This document shows, piece after piece, positions 44,424 through 54,026 of a stretch of 64,000 bases of DNA. Source of the stretch: Rhodobacterales bacterium (GTDB lineage: Bacteria; Pseudomonadota; Alphaproteobacteria; Rhodobacterales; Rhodobacteraceae); NCBI GenBank assembly GCA_002748265.1, contig PDRY01000022.1, positions 90,381-154,380 on the forward strand. Reading direction: 5' to 3'. A model generated the notes under the pieces. It was not told where the DNA came from. It saw only the letters and a list, made by a program, of their open reading frames with translations, and searched no databases. Both the position numbers and the translations under genes were made by a program. Position 1 is the first letter of the stretch. Each line of letters starts with the position of its first letter.

Positions 44424-46073
44424 TTACCCCAGCAGGCGGCGTGCAATCACCTGCGCCTGGATTTCCGCAGCACCCTCAAAGATGTTCAGGATGCGGGCGT
44501 CACAGAGCACGCGGCTGATCGTGTATTCCAGGGCAAAGCCGTTGCCGCCGTGGATCTGAAGGCCGTTATCCGCGGCCGCCCAGGCGATGCGGGCGCCCAG
44601 CAGCTTGGCCATCCCGGCCTCCACGTCGCAGCGCTTGTCCTCGTCCTTCTGGCGGGCCGAGAAATAGGTGATCTGGCGTGCCACCATGACCTCGACGGCC
44701 ATCATCGCCAGCTTGCTGGCCACGCGCGGGAATTCGATCAGCGCCTTGCCGAACTGTTTGCGCTCTTCGGCGTAGCGCATCGCGATGTCGAGCGCGCTTT
44801 GCGCGACGCCGGTGGCGCGGGCGGCGGTCTGGATGCGGGCGCTTTCAAACGTCTGCATGAGCTGCTTGAAGCCTTGGCCGGTTTCTCCGCCCAGCAGGTT
44901 TTCCCCGGCCACGTGGAAGCCGTCAAAGCCCAGCTCGTATTCCTTCATCCCGCGATAGCCCAGAACTTCGATCTCGCCGCCGGTCATGCCGTCGGTGGGG
45001 AAGGGGTTTTCATCCGTGCCCGGGGTTTTCTCGGCGAGGAACATGGACAGGCCGCGATAGTCGCTCGTTTCCGGGTCGGTGCGGGCCAGCAGCGTCATGA
45101 CATGGGTCCGGGCAGCGTGGGTGATCCAGGTCTTGTTGCCGGTCACTTTCCAGTCGTCGCCATCCTTCACAGCGCGGGTGCGCAGGGAGCCAAGGTCGGA
45201 GCCGGTGTTGGGTTCGGTGAACACTGCCGTTGGCAGGGTCTCGCCCGAGGCGAGCCGGGGCAGCCACTTTTCTTTCTGGTCCTGCGTGCCGCCGCAGATG
45301 ATCAGCTCTGCCGCGATTTCGGACCGGGTGCCGAGCGAGCCAACCCCAATATAGCCGCGCGACAGCTCTTCGGAGACCACGGCCATGGAGGTCTTCGGCA
45401 GGCCGAGCCCGCCGAACTCTTCCGGGATGGTCAGGCCGAACACGCCCATCTCGGCCAGCTCATTGATGACCTCGATCGGGATCAGCTCATCCTTGAGGTG
45501 CCATTCATGGGCAAAGGGTTCGACCTTATCGACCGCATAGCGGCGGAACTGGTCGCGGATCATTTCGAATTCTTCGTCGAGCCCGGTGGCGCCGAAGGTG
45601 GTGGCGCCGGATTGCTCGCGCATCAGGGCGACAAGCCGCAGGCGGGCGGCTTCGGTGTTGCCCGATTGGGTGAGGGTCATGACCGCGGGCGCCATCAGGT
45701 CGCGTTGATCGTCCTGCGACAGGCCCAGATCCTGAAGGCGAACGATCTCGCCCTGGCTCATCGGGATGCCGCCATAGACCTGCCAGAGATATTCCCCGAA
45801 CGCGATCTGGTGGATCAGCTGCTCCATCTCACCGAACTTGCCGTCTTCCTTCAGACGTTCCGCCCAGCCCTGCATTTCCTTGAGCGATTCGACATAGGTT
45901 GCCAGCCACGCCAGACCATGCGCCGCCCCCTGGTGGGCTTCGACCTCGCGCGAGGATACGCGGCCATCGACGCTGACCGTTTCGCGCACTTTGGCGGTGG
46001 CTTTCTCCAGCAGCGCTTCAAGCGGCGGGAGAGCGTCGGCGGTCAGGCTCAGCAGATTGTCGAGAACGGGCAT
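44424..46073 (-). CDS. mcd: (2S)-methylsuccinyl-CoA dehydrogenase (ethylmalonyl-CoA pathway)
   Basis: A 549-residue acyl-CoA dehydrogenase with an N-terminal extension of about 150 residues, as in Mcd of Rhodobacter sphaeroides. The dehydrogenase core shows FTEPNTGSDLGSLRTRA and KVTGNKTWITHAA (FAD site) and the catalytic Glu533 in NIFEGAAEIQAQVIARRLLG. It oxidises methylsuccinyl-CoA to mesaconyl-CoA in acetate assimilation, passing electrons to ETF. The ATG at 46073 has an AAGGAG site; an upstream in-frame start at 46187 is rejected. Identification rests on length and C-terminal block; a close acyl-CoA dehydrogenase paralogue is the main alternative. Confidence 0.85.
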   Translation of the reverse strand: MPVLDNLLSLTADALPPLEALLEKATAKVRETVSVDGRVSSREVEAHQGAAHGLAWLATYVESLKEMQGWAERLKEDGKFGEMEQLIHQIAFGEYLWQVYGGIPMSQGEIVRLQDLGLSQDDQRDLMAPAVMTLTQSGNTEAARLRLVALMREQSGATTFGATGLDEEFEMIRDQFRRYAVDKVEPFAHEWHLKDELIPIEVINELAEMGVFGLTIPEEFGGLGLPKTSMAVVSEELSRGYIGVGSLGTRSEIAAELIICGGTQDQKEKWLPRLASGETLPTAVFTEPNTGSDLGSLRTRAVKDGDDWKVTGNKTWITHAARTHVMTLLARTDPETSDYRGLSMFLAEKTPGTDENPFPTDGMTGGEIEVLGYRGMKEYELGFDGFHVAGENLLGGETGQGFKQLMQTFESARIQTAARATGVAQSALDIAMRYAEERKQFGKALIEFPRVASKLAMMAVEVMVARQITYFSARQKDEDKRCDVEAGMAKLLGARIAWAAADNGLQIHGGNGFALEYTISRVLCDARILNIFEGAAEIQAQVIARRLLG

Positions 46074-46122
46074 GGAGGGCTCCTTCTTTTGCTCATGCAG
46101 CAATACGGGCTTCGCAGGTGCA

Positions 46123-46139
46123 GCGCAACAAGATTGCGC
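46123..46139. promoter_or_regulatory. Palindrome upstream of mcd
   Basis: GCGCAA-CAAGA-TTGCGC is a perfect 6-bp dyad with a 5-base spacer, 50-66 bases before the mcd start codon. It resembles the TTGC/GCAA-type sites of short-chain acyl-CoA regulators (RamB/ScfR), but no such regulator is in the window and the match is only in general form. Confidence 0.4.
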
Positions 46140-46292
46140 AGGCGTATTCCGCCACGTTCTATTCTGACCGTTAGGCTTGCGTGACACCGGAAGGGGGAGT
46201 GCCTATAGCGCTATGGTGCCCCCTGCGCGCGACGCTCTGTGAACGGTTGCGCGGGGAGCGCGGAAGGCGTCCCAAAGATCAAGGATCCCCAC

Positions 46293-47063
46293 ATGTTCGA
46301 CATCTTTGCTCAGATCGGGCTTTGGCCCATGATCGCCGCCCTTGCCCTTGGGTTTCTTGCGGGGTTTGTGAAGGGCTCCGTCGGCTTCGGGGCGCCGCTG
46401 GTGATCGTCGCGTCGCTGACGCTGTTCATGGACCCCAAGCTGGTTGTGGCGGGTCTGATTCTGCCGATCCTGGTCTCCAACGCGCAGCAGATGCTGCGGC
46501 AGGGGCCCAGCGTCGCGTTGCAGGCCATGAAGGATTATCGGGTCTACCTGATCGTGCTGGCGATCTTCATCTTCCTCTCCGCCCAATGGATGAGCAAAGT
46601 GCCCGCCCGGCAGGCTTACCTGCTGCTGGGCGTTCCCGTGTTCGCGCTGAGCCTGATCCAGCTCAGCGGCTGGAAGCCGGTGATTCCCCACGCCTGGCGC
46701 CCGGCGGCGACGGTGATCGCGGCGGCGCTGTCGGGGATCCTTGGGGGCGTTGCGGGCACATGGGGCCCGACAACCGTGATGTATCTGGTCGCGCTTGAGA
46801 CGCCCAAGGTGACTCAGGTCGTCGTTCAGGGGGTAATCTTCGGACTGGGCGGAGTGATCTTGCTGCTGGGGCACCTGCAATCGGGCATCCTGAACTGGGC
46901 GACGCTGCCCTTTTCAGCTGCAATGATCCTGCCGATCTTTCTGGGGATGAACGCCGGGTTCGCCGTCAATGACCGCATTGATCAGGAGACCTTCCGCAAG
47001 GCGACGCTGGTCGTTCTGGTGCTCGCCGGGCTGAACCTGATCCGCCGCGGGCTGCTGGGGTAA
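46293..47063 (+). CDS. TSUP family membrane transporter (second)
   Basis: A 256-residue protein with about eight helices, of the same superfamily as the gene at 43571 but only distantly similar: FLAGFVKGSVGFGAPLVIVASLTLF in the first half and LSGILGGVAGTWGPTTVMYLVAL in the second. The substrate is unknown. The ATG at 46293 (MFDIFAQIGLW) is chosen because the upstream in-frame residues are polar and unlike a TSUP N terminus; the nearest purine-rich stretch, AAGGA, ends 7 bases before it. It is divergent from mcd. Confidence 0.87.
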   Translation: MFDIFAQIGLWPMIAALALGFLAGFVKGSVGFGAPLVIVASLTLFMDPKLVVAGLILPILVSNAQQMLRQGPSVALQAMKDYRVYLIVLAIFIFLSAQWMSKVPARQAYLLLGVPVFALSLIQLSGWKPVIPHAWRPAATVIAAALSGILGGVAGTWGPTTVMYLVALETPKVTQVVVQGVIFGLGGVILLLGHLQSGILNWATLPFSAAMILPIFLGMNAGFAVNDRIDQETFRKATLVVLVLAGLNLIRRGLLG

Positions 47064-47069
47064 GGGCGG

Positions 47070-47330
47070 TCAGCCCTGATCTTCTAATATTTGCAGATAC
47101 GCGACGATTGCGTCGATCTCATCGGGCTCAAACGCAAACTCCGGCATGGCGTCCATGCCGTTGAAGGCGCGCTTGAGCTGCGCGGCGGACTGGCCGCGGA
47201 TGTCGGGTTCACTGTCGATGCCGGTGCCGTCTTCGCCGTGGCAGGCGGCGCAGTTGTCCAAAAACAGGGCTTGCCCGACCGGATCAGCGGCGACCGGGCT
47301 GGCGAGCAGGGCGAGTGCGAGACGTTTCAT
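47070..47330 (-). CDS. Small periplasmic c-type cytochrome
   Basis: An 86-residue monohaem cytochrome. The signal peptide MKRLALALLASPVAA leaves a mature protein of about 70 residues with the haem motif NCAACHGEDGTG and Met in DAMPEFAFEPDEIDAIVAYL as the likely second axial ligand, the pattern of class I cytochromes. Its redox partner is unknown. It overlaps the DUF3859 gene stop (TGATG) and converges on the TSUP gene. Confidence 0.85.
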   Translation of the reverse strand: MKRLALALLASPVAADPVGQALFLDNCAACHGEDGTGIDSEPDIRGQSAAQLKRAFNGMDAMPEFAFEPDEIDAIVAYLQILEDQG

Positions 47331-47836
47331 CAACTGACCAAATCCTCTCCAGAGCGACAGGTGGCTATGATTTCGGGATAGGCCTCGGGGGCAACGAGGA
47401 CGAAGTCCTGCGCGGCCAGAGTTTTCCCGTTTCGGGTGACTTCGACCCGCCACGGGCCACGGACCAACTCATAGGGCAGCTCCAGGGTGTAGCCGACGTA
47501 ATGCGGCTCTTGGGTGTCACCGGACTGGAATGTCTTCCAGCTTTCGCGGGTCACGCCCTGGGGCCCCATGGGGGGATGGGTAATCGTGGTCAGCGTCATC
47601 CCGCGCGGCACTGATGTGGTGTCGAACCACAGGCCGAACCCGATACCCAAGGCGGCGGGGACTTCGCTTTGCGGCCAGAGGATCTCGCGCCCGTCCGGGA
47701 GGATGTTGATTTCTCCCAGGACGGTATCGGGGGCGATATCCGTGTCGCTGACCCCGGTTGCGCACGATACGCCATACTCGGTCACGCCTCCCCAAAGGAG
47801 GGTCGGACAACAGCAGAGGATTAGCAGAGCGCGCAT
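47330..47836 (-). CDS. DUF3859-type exported protein
   Basis: A 168-residue protein with an N-terminal signal peptide rich in Cys and Leu (MRALLILCCCPTLLWGG) and a mature part that begins VTEYGVSCATGV. The YG(V)-x-C start, GIGFGLWF, THPPMGPQGVTRESW and GPWRVEVTRNGKTLAAQDF fit the DUF3859 family; that assignment is from memory and moderate. Function is unknown. It is translationally coupled to the small cytochrome gene, so the pair may act together in the periplasm. Confidence 0.7.
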   Translation of the reverse strand: MRALLILCCCPTLLWGGVTEYGVSCATGVSDTDIAPDTVLGEINILPDGREILWPQSEVPAALGIGFGLWFDTTSVPRGMTLTTITHPPMGPQGVTRESWKTFQSGDTQEPHYVGYTLELPYELVRGPWRVEVTRNGKTLAAQDFVLVAPEAYPEIIATCRSGEDLVS

Positions 47837-47888
47837 GCCGGGACTTTGGGTCAACGCCGCGCGCCGGGCAAGCCACATGTTGATGACA

Positions 47889-47912
47889 AAAGGGCGCCCG
47901 GAGGCGCCCTTT
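47889..47912 (-). terminator. Terminator-like hairpin of pckA
   Basis: AAAGGGCGCC (47889-47898) and GGCGCCCTTT (47903-47912) form a 10-bp stem with loop CGGA, 22 bases past the pckA stop. The stem is nearly the same as that at 3323-3348. Confidence 0.75.
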
Positions 47913-47934
47913 GCAATACGGTTGCCGGGGGCGA

Positions 47935-49533
47935 TCAGCCCAGAGCAGCAGCCTTCACGTCTTCGTCGATGAAGGGCAGATACTGCTCGAAGTTCTCGGC
48001 GAACATCTGCACCAGCTTTTGCGCCTGCGCGTCATAGGCTTCGCCGTCGTCCCAGGTCTGGCGCGGGTTCAGCAGAACGTCCGACACATCCGTGCAGCTT
48101 ACCGGCACGTCGAAGCCGAAATTGGCGTCCTTACGGAACTGGCCTTCTGCAAGCGAGCCGTCCAGAGCGGCGGTCAGCAGAGCGCGGGTCGCGCGGATCG
48201 GCATCCGCGAGCCCTTACCAAAGGCGCCGCCAGTCCAGCCGGTGTTGACCAGCCAGCAGGTCGCGCCGTGCTTGCCGATTTTTTCCTGCAGCAGCTTGCC
48301 GTAGACCTCGGGGCGGCGCGGCATGAAGGGCGCGCCGAAGCAGGTCGAAAAGGTCGGGATCGGCTCAAGCACGCCGACCTCGGTGCCAGGGGTCTTCGAG
48401 GTGAAGCCCGACAGGAAGTGATACATCGCCTGCGCCGGGGTCAGCCGCGCGATCGGAGGCAGCACGCCGAACGCATCGCAGGTCAGCATGATGACGTTCT
48501 TCGGGTGCCCGCCCATCGAGCTTTCGGACGCGTTCGAGATGTAGTGCAGCGGGTAGGCGCAGCGCATGTTGGCCGTCAGGCTGTCATCTTCGAAGTCCAG
48601 CTCAAGCGTGTCGGGATCGTAGACCATGTTTTCGATCACGGTGCCGAATTTCTGCGTGGTGGCGTAGATTTCGGGCTCGGCTTCGGCAGAGAGGCTGATC
48701 GTCTTGGCGTAGCAGCCGCCTTCGAAGTTGAACGTGCCGGTATCGGACCAGCCATGTTCGTCATCCCCGATCAGCACGCGGCTGGGATCGGCGGACAGGG
48801 TCGTCTTGCCGGTGCCGCTGAGGCCAAAGAAGATCGCGGTGTCGACCGGGTTGTCCGGCGCGTGGTTGGCAGAGCAGTGCATCGCCATGATGCCTTTGCC
48901 CGGCAGGATGTAGTTGAGCAGCGTGAAGACGCTCTTCTTGTTCTCACCGGCATATTCGGTGTTGCCGATCAGGATGACCTTCTCGTCGAAGTTCAGCGCA
49001 ATGACCGTTTCGGACCGGCAGCCGTGCTTTTCGGGATCGGCCTTGAAGCTCGGGCAGTTGATGATCGTCCATTCGGGGACATAGGTTTCCAGCTCATGCG
49101 CTTCGGGGCGGCGCAGCAGGTGCCGGATGAAGAGGTTGTGCCAGGCCAGTTCGGACACGACGCGCACGTCCAGACGGTTTTCCGGGTCGGCGCCGCCGAA
49201 GAGATCCTGCACGAAGTAGGTGCCGCCCTCCATATGGGCCAGCATGTCTGTCTTGAGCTGGGCGAAGGACTCGGGCGTCATCGGGGCGTTGTTATCCCAC
49301 CAGATCGTGTCCTCGGTGGTCTCGGAGCGTACCACGAACTTGTCCTTGGGCGAGCGGCCGGTGTGTTTTCCGGTGTTCACGAGGAACGTGCCGCCAAGGC
49401 CGATCTGGCCTTCGCCGGCTTCCACCGCCTTCTGGATCAGCGCGGGTTCAAGCAGGTTATAATAGGCTTCGCCCACCCCCGTGATGCCCTGATCTTCCAG
49501 TTTCATCTTGGGATTGACCCGTCCAGTCGTCAT
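47935..49533 (-). CDS. pckA: Phosphoenolpyruvate carboxykinase (ATP)
   Basis: A 532-residue gluconeogenic enzyme converting oxaloacetate and ATP to PEP, CO2 and ADP. The kinase P-loop is [18 protein letters not shown]; upstream are the Mn2+-binding [12 protein letters not shown] region and MHCSANH. Length is normal for the ATP-dependent form. The ATG at 49533 has an AGGAG site; the longer frame reads into the intergenic region. It is divergent from chvI, an arrangement conserved in alphaproteobacteria, where ChvGI and the PTS module influence pckA. Confidence 0.96.
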   Translation of the reverse strand: MTTGRVNPKMKLEDQGITGVGEAYYNLLEPALIQKAVEAGEGQIGLGGTFLVNTGKHTGRSPKDKFVVRSETTEDTIWWDNNAPMTPESFAQLKTDMLAHMEGGTYFVQDLFGGADPENRLDVRVVSELAWHNLFIRHLLRRPEAHELETYVPEWTIINCPSFKADPEKHGCRSETVIALNFDEKVILIGNTEYAGENKKSVFTLLNYILPGKGIMAMHCSANHAPDNPVDTAIFFGLSGTGKTTLSADPSRVLIGDDEHGWSDTGTFNFEGGCYAKTISLSAEAEPEIYATTQKFGTVIENMVYDPDTLELDFEDDSLTANMRCAYPLHYISNASESSMGGHPKNVIMLTCDAFGVLPPIARLTPAQAMYHFLSGFTSKTPGTEVGVLEPIPTFSTCFGAPFMPRRPEVYGKLLQEKIGKHGATCWLVNTGWTGGAFGKGSRMPIRATRALLTAALDGSLAEGQFRKDANFGFDVPVSCTDVSDVLLNPRQTWDDGEAYDAQAQKLVQMFAENFEQYLPFIDEDVKAAALG

Positions 49534-49839
49534 GTGCTCGCTCCTGTTTTCGGCACCATGGTCGTCGATACGGACCGGCTTTACATGGGCGCAAACACGA
49601 AGAACAGGCGACAATTTCGACGTTAGCGCCATCACGCCGGTGTTATCGCCAACGCAGACAAGTGACCCTGCGGCGCGCCATTTGTGCCACTGTGCGCCCT
49701 GAACCGGGGGGCAAACTCGGCGTCAGTGCCGAATCGGACAGATTTGGATTGATTCGCCGCTGCGGAAAGAAGATGTTGGTCGCAGAAAAAAGACAGGGCG
49801 CCAAAGCCCTGAGGCATGAGCAGCGAAGGACGACAAGCC
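49534..49839. promoter_or_regulatory. Divergent promoter region between pckA and chvI (306 bases, no gene)
   Basis: This is the longest gene-free stretch in the window. It should carry the promoters of pckA (leftward) and chvI (rightward). I see no convincing -35/-10 pair, no strong hairpin and no ORF with a ribosome site. An AT-rich patch (GAAAGAAGATGTTGG) lies near 49767-49781. Confidence 0.5.
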
Positions 49840-50541
49840 ATGGCACGCATCGCTTTGGTCGATGATGACCGCAATATCCTCACCTCCGTTTCTATCACTC
49901 TTGAAGCCGAAGGGTTCGAGGTGGACACCTATCACGACGGCCAGCAGGCCCTTGAGGCGTTCAACAAGAAACTGCCCGATCTGGCGGTTCTGGACATCAA
50001 GATGCCCCGCATGGACGGGATGGAGCTGCTGCAGCGCCTGCGTCAGAAAACCACGATGCCGGTCATCTTCCTGACCTCGAAAGACGATGAGATCGACGAA
50101 GTGCTTGGCCTTCGGATGGGCGCGGACGACTATGTGAAAAAGCCGTTCTCGCAGCGTCTTCTGGTGGAGCGGATCCGCGCGCTGCTGCGTCGCCAGGATG
50201 CGCTGAACAACGATGCCACCGGCGAGAGCGAAGATGCCAAGATCATGGAGCGGGGCGATCTGACCATGGATCCGCTGCGCCACGCCGTGACCTGGAAAGG
50301 GCAGGACGTGTCCCTGACCGTGACGGAATTCCTGCTGCTTCAGGCCCTCGCGCAGCGGCCCGGCTTTGTGAAGAGCCGCGATCAGCTGATGGATGTGGCC
50401 TATGACGATCAGGTCTACGTGGACGATCGGACCATCGACAGCCACATCAAACGCCTGCGCAAGAAGCTGCGCCAGGCGGATCCCGAGTTCTCCGCAATCG
50501 AGACGCTCTACGGCATCGGGTATCGGTATAACGAGGAATAA
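49840..50541 (+). CDS. chvI: Response regulator ChvI (OmpR/PhoB family)
   Basis: A 233-residue regulator: receiver domain with phospho-acceptor Asp52 ([13 protein letters not shown]), switch Thr and Lys ([16 protein letters not shown]), and a C-terminal winged helix ([40 protein letters not shown]). ChvGI governs envelope, acid and carbon-metabolism responses in alphaproteobacteria. The start at 49840 ([12 protein letters not shown]) is preferred over an in-frame ATG at 49816. It is followed by chvG after 15 bases. Confidence 0.94.
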   Translation: MARIALVDDDRNILTSVSITLEAEGFEVDTYHDGQQALEAFNKKLPDLAVLDIKMPRMDGMELLQRLRQKTTMPVIFLTSKDDEIDEVLGLRMGADDYVKKPFSQRLLVERIRALLRRQDALNNDATGESEDAKIMERGDLTMDPLRHAVTWKGQDVSLTVTEFLLLQALAQRPGFVKSRDQLMDVAYDDQVYVDDRTIDSHIKRLRKKLRQADPEFSAIETLYGIGYRYNEE

Positions 50542-50556
50542 GAGTAAGGAGCGGAC

Positions 50557-52269
50557 ATGACGGCCGCCCATAAGATCGACGTGACGGACCTTGGCTCGGT
50601 GCGCAACGCTGCGCGCCGGTCTGGCGTTGTTGTTGGTGACGATTGGGTGTCCCCCGATGGCGCGGCCGAGCGCGAGCTTCAGGACCGCCGTCGCCGCCGC
50701 TCATTCCTGACCCTGAACAAATCCCCCATCGCGCGGAAGATCATCACGTTCAACCTGCTTGCTCTCGTCGTGCTGGTGGCTGGGGTGCTGTATCTGAACC
50801 CCTCGCGCGACAACCTGATCGGGCAGCGCGCCCGGGGCCTGAGCGCCGAGGCCGAGCTGGTCGCAGATGTGTTCGAAGCGCAGCTTCCTGCGGGTGGGTC
50901 AGTCAATCTGGCCACCGCCGAGGGTGTCGATGCGGTGGCGACGCTTCAGGCGCTCGATCTGCGCGGGGGCAGCACCGTCACAGTGTTCGATCCCGAGGGC
51001 ATCTTGATCGGCGCCGCCAGCGGTGGACAGGTCGTCCTGCCCGAGCTGGGCTCGACGCTTATTACCGACTTTTTCAACACCGTTTGGGAGCAAGCCTCGC
51101 GGCTGCTGTCGCGCAATGCGCAGGTCAGCGCGGGCGGTGAGACCGACCTGGAAGCCATTGCCCGCGCGGCGCTGAGCGGCCCGACCACCGTGGATACGGG
51201 CCAGAACGGGTCGGGCGCGATCATCCTGACGGTCGGGACGCCGATCCTTCACGCGGGGGCGCCTGTAGGGGCTGTGGTGCTGTCCTCCGCCGCCGGAGAG
51301 ATCGACGGGCTGGTCCGCCAGGAACGCGAGCTTTTGTTCAAGATGTTCGTTCTTGGGATCCTGGTGTCCATCGGGCTCAGCCTTGTGCTGGCCTCGACCA
51401 TCGCCAACCCGCTTTCCGATTTGGCTGCGGCGGCAGAACTTGGGCGGGAGAAGAACGCCCGCAAGATGGCGCCTGCGCGGGTCCGCATCCCCGATCTGAC
51501 CGGTCGCCCCGACGAGATCGGCCGCCTGTCGGGAGCGCTGCGCGGCATGGTCGCGGCGCTTTACGACCGGATCGAGGTCAATGAACAGTTCGCGGCGGAT
51601 GTCGCTCATGAGATCAAGAACCCGCTCGCCTCGCTGCGCTCCGCCGTGGGGACGCTGCGCAACGCTAAACGGGAAGATCACCGCGTCCGGTTGCTGGAGG
51701 TCATTGAGCACGACGTGCAGCGGCTTGACCGGCTAGTCAGCGACATCTCCAACGCCTCCCGGCTTGATAGCGAGCTGGTGAAAGAAGAAGAGGCGACCTT
51801 TAATCTGATGACGATGCTGGGCAATCTGAACAGCTATCTGGGCCAGCAGGCGAAAGAGCAGCGGATCGATTACATCACGGATCTGCCCGACGAGGTGATC
51901 GAAATCTCCGGCCTCGAAGGGCGCCTTGCGCAGGTTTTCGTGAACCTGATCACCAACGCGATGTCCTTTTGCGAGGACGGCGATGCGATCCGTGTCTGGG
52001 CGCGGCGGCGTGACAACCGTGTGATTGTCGTGGTCGAAGACACCGGCCCCGGCATCCCCGAGGCCGCATTGACCAAGATTTTCCGCCGGTTCTATTCGCA
52101 TCGGCCCGCCGGGCAGTTCGGGAACAACTCCGGCTTGGGACTCGCGATCTCGAAGCAGATCGTCGAAGCCCATGGCGGTGTGATCTGGGCGGAGAACATC
52201 CGCCCGACCGAAGCCGACGTGACCTCGGAGCCGCTTGGCGCGCGCTTCGTCGTCGGCCTTCCGCTGTGA
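50557..52269 (+). CDS. chvG: Sensor histidine kinase ChvG
   Basis: A 570-residue inner-membrane kinase: a helix near residues 60-80 (FNLLALVVLVAGVLYL), a periplasmic sensor domain of about 190 residues, a second helix near 265-285 (VLGILVSIGLSLVLAST), HAMP, the phospho-acceptor His351 in FAADVAHEIKNPLASL, and a full ATPase domain (NLITNAMSF; VVVEDTGPGIP; NSGLGLAISKQIVEAHGG). It phosphorylates ChvI. The ribosome site is AAGGAG. Its stop overlaps the hprK start (GTGA). Confidence 0.94.
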   Translation: MTAAHKIDVTDLGSVRNAARRSGVVVGDDWVSPDGAAERELQDRRRRRSFLTLNKSPIARKIITFNLLALVVLVAGVLYLNPSRDNLIGQRARGLSAEAELVADVFEAQLPAGGSVNLATAEGVDAVATLQALDLRGGSTVTVFDPEGILIGAASGGQVVLPELGSTLITDFFNTVWEQASRLLSRNAQVSAGGETDLEAIARAALSGPTTVDTGQNGSGAIILTVGTPILHAGAPVGAVVLSSAAGEIDGLVRQERELLFKMFVLGILVSIGLSLVLASTIANPLSDLAAAAELGREKNARKMAPARVRIPDLTGRPDEIGRLSGALRGMVAALYDRIEVNEQFAADVAHEIKNPLASLRSAVGTLRNAKREDHRVRLLEVIEHDVQRLDRLVSDISNASRLDSELVKEEEATFNLMTMLGNLNSYLGQQAKEQRIDYITDLPDEVIEISGLEGRLAQVFVNLITNAMSFCEDGDAIRVWARRRDNRVIVVVEDTGPGIPEAALTKIFRRFYSHRPAGQFGNNSGLGLAISKQIVEAHGGVIWAENIRPTEADVTSEPLGARFVVGLPL

Positions 52270-52691
52270 CATTTCGGCGCGACCGTCTCCACGGAAGCGC
52301 CGTCGAGGTGGCCGGGCGGGGGCTGCTGATCCTGGGAATGTCGGGCGCGGGCAAATCGCGCCTTGCGCTTGATCTGATCGGGATCGGGGCCGGTTTGATC
52401 GCGGATGATCAGGTCGATCTGGTGCGGCGCGAGGATCAGGTGATCCTGAGCGCGCCCGAGCCGATCCGCGGTATGATCGAAGCGCGCGGGCTGGGGCTTT
52501 TGCGCTGCCCGGCCGTGGGGCCGGTTCCGCTGCATGCCGTGCTGGATCTGGACACCTTAGAGGAGAGCCGCTTGCCCGAGCCTGCTCACAGGCAGGTGAT
52601 GGGCCTTTCGTTTCCCTTGATCCGCACCCCCGAGGCTGGGCATTCTGGCGCTGCCTTGAAGCTGCTTTTGACCTATGGGCTTGCCACGTGA
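52266..52691 (+). CDS. hprK: HPr kinase/phosphorylase, short alphaproteobacterial form
   Basis: A 141-residue protein equal to only the C-terminal catalytic half of the roughly 310-residue Firmicutes enzyme. The P-loop is GMSGAGKS (residues 24-31), and IADDQVDLVRRED and PIRGMIEARGLGLL are the conserved catalytic and signature blocks. It phosphorylates Ser of HPr. The short form is usual in alphaproteobacteria. GTG start, coupled to chvG by a 4-base overlap and to rapZ downstream in the same way. Confidence 0.93.
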   Translation: MTFRRDRLHGSAVEVAGRGLLILGMSGAGKSRLALDLIGIGAGLIADDQVDLVRREDQVILSAPEPIRGMIEARGLGLLRCPAVGPVPLHAVLDLDTLEESRLPEPAHRQVMGLSFPLIRTPEAGHSGAALKLLLTYGLAT

Positions 52692-53578
52692 CTGATGCTG
52701 ACCTCCCCGCCAAACGGCGGCTGATCTTTGTGACCGGAGCCTCCGGGGCCGGGCGTTCGACCGCGCTGCGTGCGCTCGAAGACCTGGGCTATGAGGTGAT
52801 CGACAACCTGCCGCAGCGCCTTTTGCCGCATCTGTTGCAGGCGTCTGGGCCTGACCGGCCTTTGGCCATCGGTGTCGATGTGCGCAACCGCGACTTCGAC
52901 CCGCGAGAGCTGCTGGCTCAGCGTGCGCGGTTGGACGGACACACCGAATGGCGCCCGCAGATCCTGTTCCTGGATTGCCGCGCGGACATACTGGTGCGCC
53001 GCTATTCAGAGACCCGCCGCAGGCATCCCCTGGGGGGCAATCTGACCGCGCAGCAAGCGATCGAGAGCGAGATCGTCATGACGCAGGAGCTGCGCGACGG
53101 CGCGGACTATCTCATCGACACCTCTGATCTTACGGTTCACAATCTGCGTGCCGAGGTTGAACGGCTCTTTGCACCGGAGGGCGGGCGCGCTCTTTCGGTC
53201 CAGGTGCAGAGCTTCAGCTACAAACGTGGCCTGCCACGGGGGCTCGATCTGGTGTTCGACGTGCGTTTTCTGCGCAATCCCCATTGGGTGGAGGCGCTCC
53301 GCCCCGGTGACGGCCGCGACCCGGCTGTGGCTGAATACGTCGCGGGGGATCCTCTGTTTGAGCCGTTCTTTTCCCGCGTTGCGGATCTGACGGCGCTTCT
53401 GCTGCCAGCCTACAAGGCCGAAGGGAAGACCTACCTGTCCATTGGATTTGGCTGCTCGGGCGGGCGGCACCGTTCGGTCACACTGGCCGAAGCGATGGCG
53501 AAGACCCTTGCGGATCAGGGTTGGCAGGTGTCAATACGGCACAGGGAACTGGAGCGCGCGGACCACGGCGCGCCCTGA
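52688..53578 (+). CDS. rapZ: RapZ family nucleotide-binding protein (RNase adapter)
   Basis: A 296-residue P-loop protein (VTGASGAGRSTALRALEDLGYEVIDNLPQ) with the second conserved block FDVRFLRNPHWVEALRPGDGRDP and the C-terminal YLSIGFGCSGGRHRSVTLAEA. In enterobacteria RapZ guides RNase E to the small RNA GlmZ; in alphaproteobacteria the partner is not established and the gene travels with PTS components. GTG start overlapping hprK (GTGA). Confidence 0.93.
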   Translation: MTDADLPAKRRLIFVTGASGAGRSTALRALEDLGYEVIDNLPQRLLPHLLQASGPDRPLAIGVDVRNRDFDPRELLAQRARLDGHTEWRPQILFLDCRADILVRRYSETRRRHPLGGNLTAQQAIESEIVMTQELRDGADYLIDTSDLTVHNLRAEVERLFAPEGGRALSVQVQSFSYKRGLPRGLDLVFDVRFLRNPHWVEALRPGDGRDPAVAEYVAGDPLFEPFFSRVADLTALLLPAYKAEGKTYLSIGFGCSGGRHRSVTLAEAMAKTLADQGWQVSIRHRELERADHGAP

Positions 53579-53609
53579 CAAAGATGCGAGCGTGAAGAGG
53601 GGTGCACGG

Positions 53610-54002
53610 GTGATCGGCATTGTGATCGTGGCACATGGCGGGTTGGCGGCTGAATATCTGGCCGCAGTGGAGCATGTGCTGGGTCGCCAGGACGGGATGC
53701 GGGCCATCAAGATCGGCGCCGAATGCGACCGTGACGCCAAAACCGCCGAGATCAAGGACGCCGCCGATAGCGTGGATCGCGGGGAAGGTGTCGTCGTTGT
53801 CGTCGACATGTTTGGTGGCTCTCCGTCCAACCTATCGATCCCTGCCTGCCTCGCGCAGGATCGGCACATCCTATTCGGGGCCAACCTGCCGATGCTGGTG
53901 AAGCTGGTGCAATCGCGCCACCGTCCGATCCACGATGCTGTGGCGCGGGCCGAGGATGCAGGCCGCAAATACCTGTCCAGCTACAACCCGGCCCCCCGGT
54001 AG
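53610..54002 (+). CDS. PTS system EIIA component, mannose family (EIIA-Man-like)
   Basis: A 130-residue cytoplasmic phosphocarrier. The phosphorylated residue is His9 in IGIVIVAHGGLA; later blocks VVVVDMFGGSPSN and FGANLPMLVKLV are typical. With no EIIB/EIIC sugar permease near, it serves a regulatory PTS, as in other alphaproteobacteria. The GTG at 53610 is chosen because a GAGGGG site precedes it and the first strand begins there; a GTG at 53592 is an alternative. Confidence 0.9.
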   Translation: MIGIVIVAHGGLAAEYLAAVEHVLGRQDGMRAIKIGAECDRDAKTAEIKDAADSVDRGEGVVVVVDMFGGSPSNLSIPACLAQDRHILFGANLPMLVKLVQSRHRPIHDAVARAEDAGRKYLSSYNPAPR

Positions 54003-54026
54003 CGCCTGCTTTCAAAGGAAGACCGA

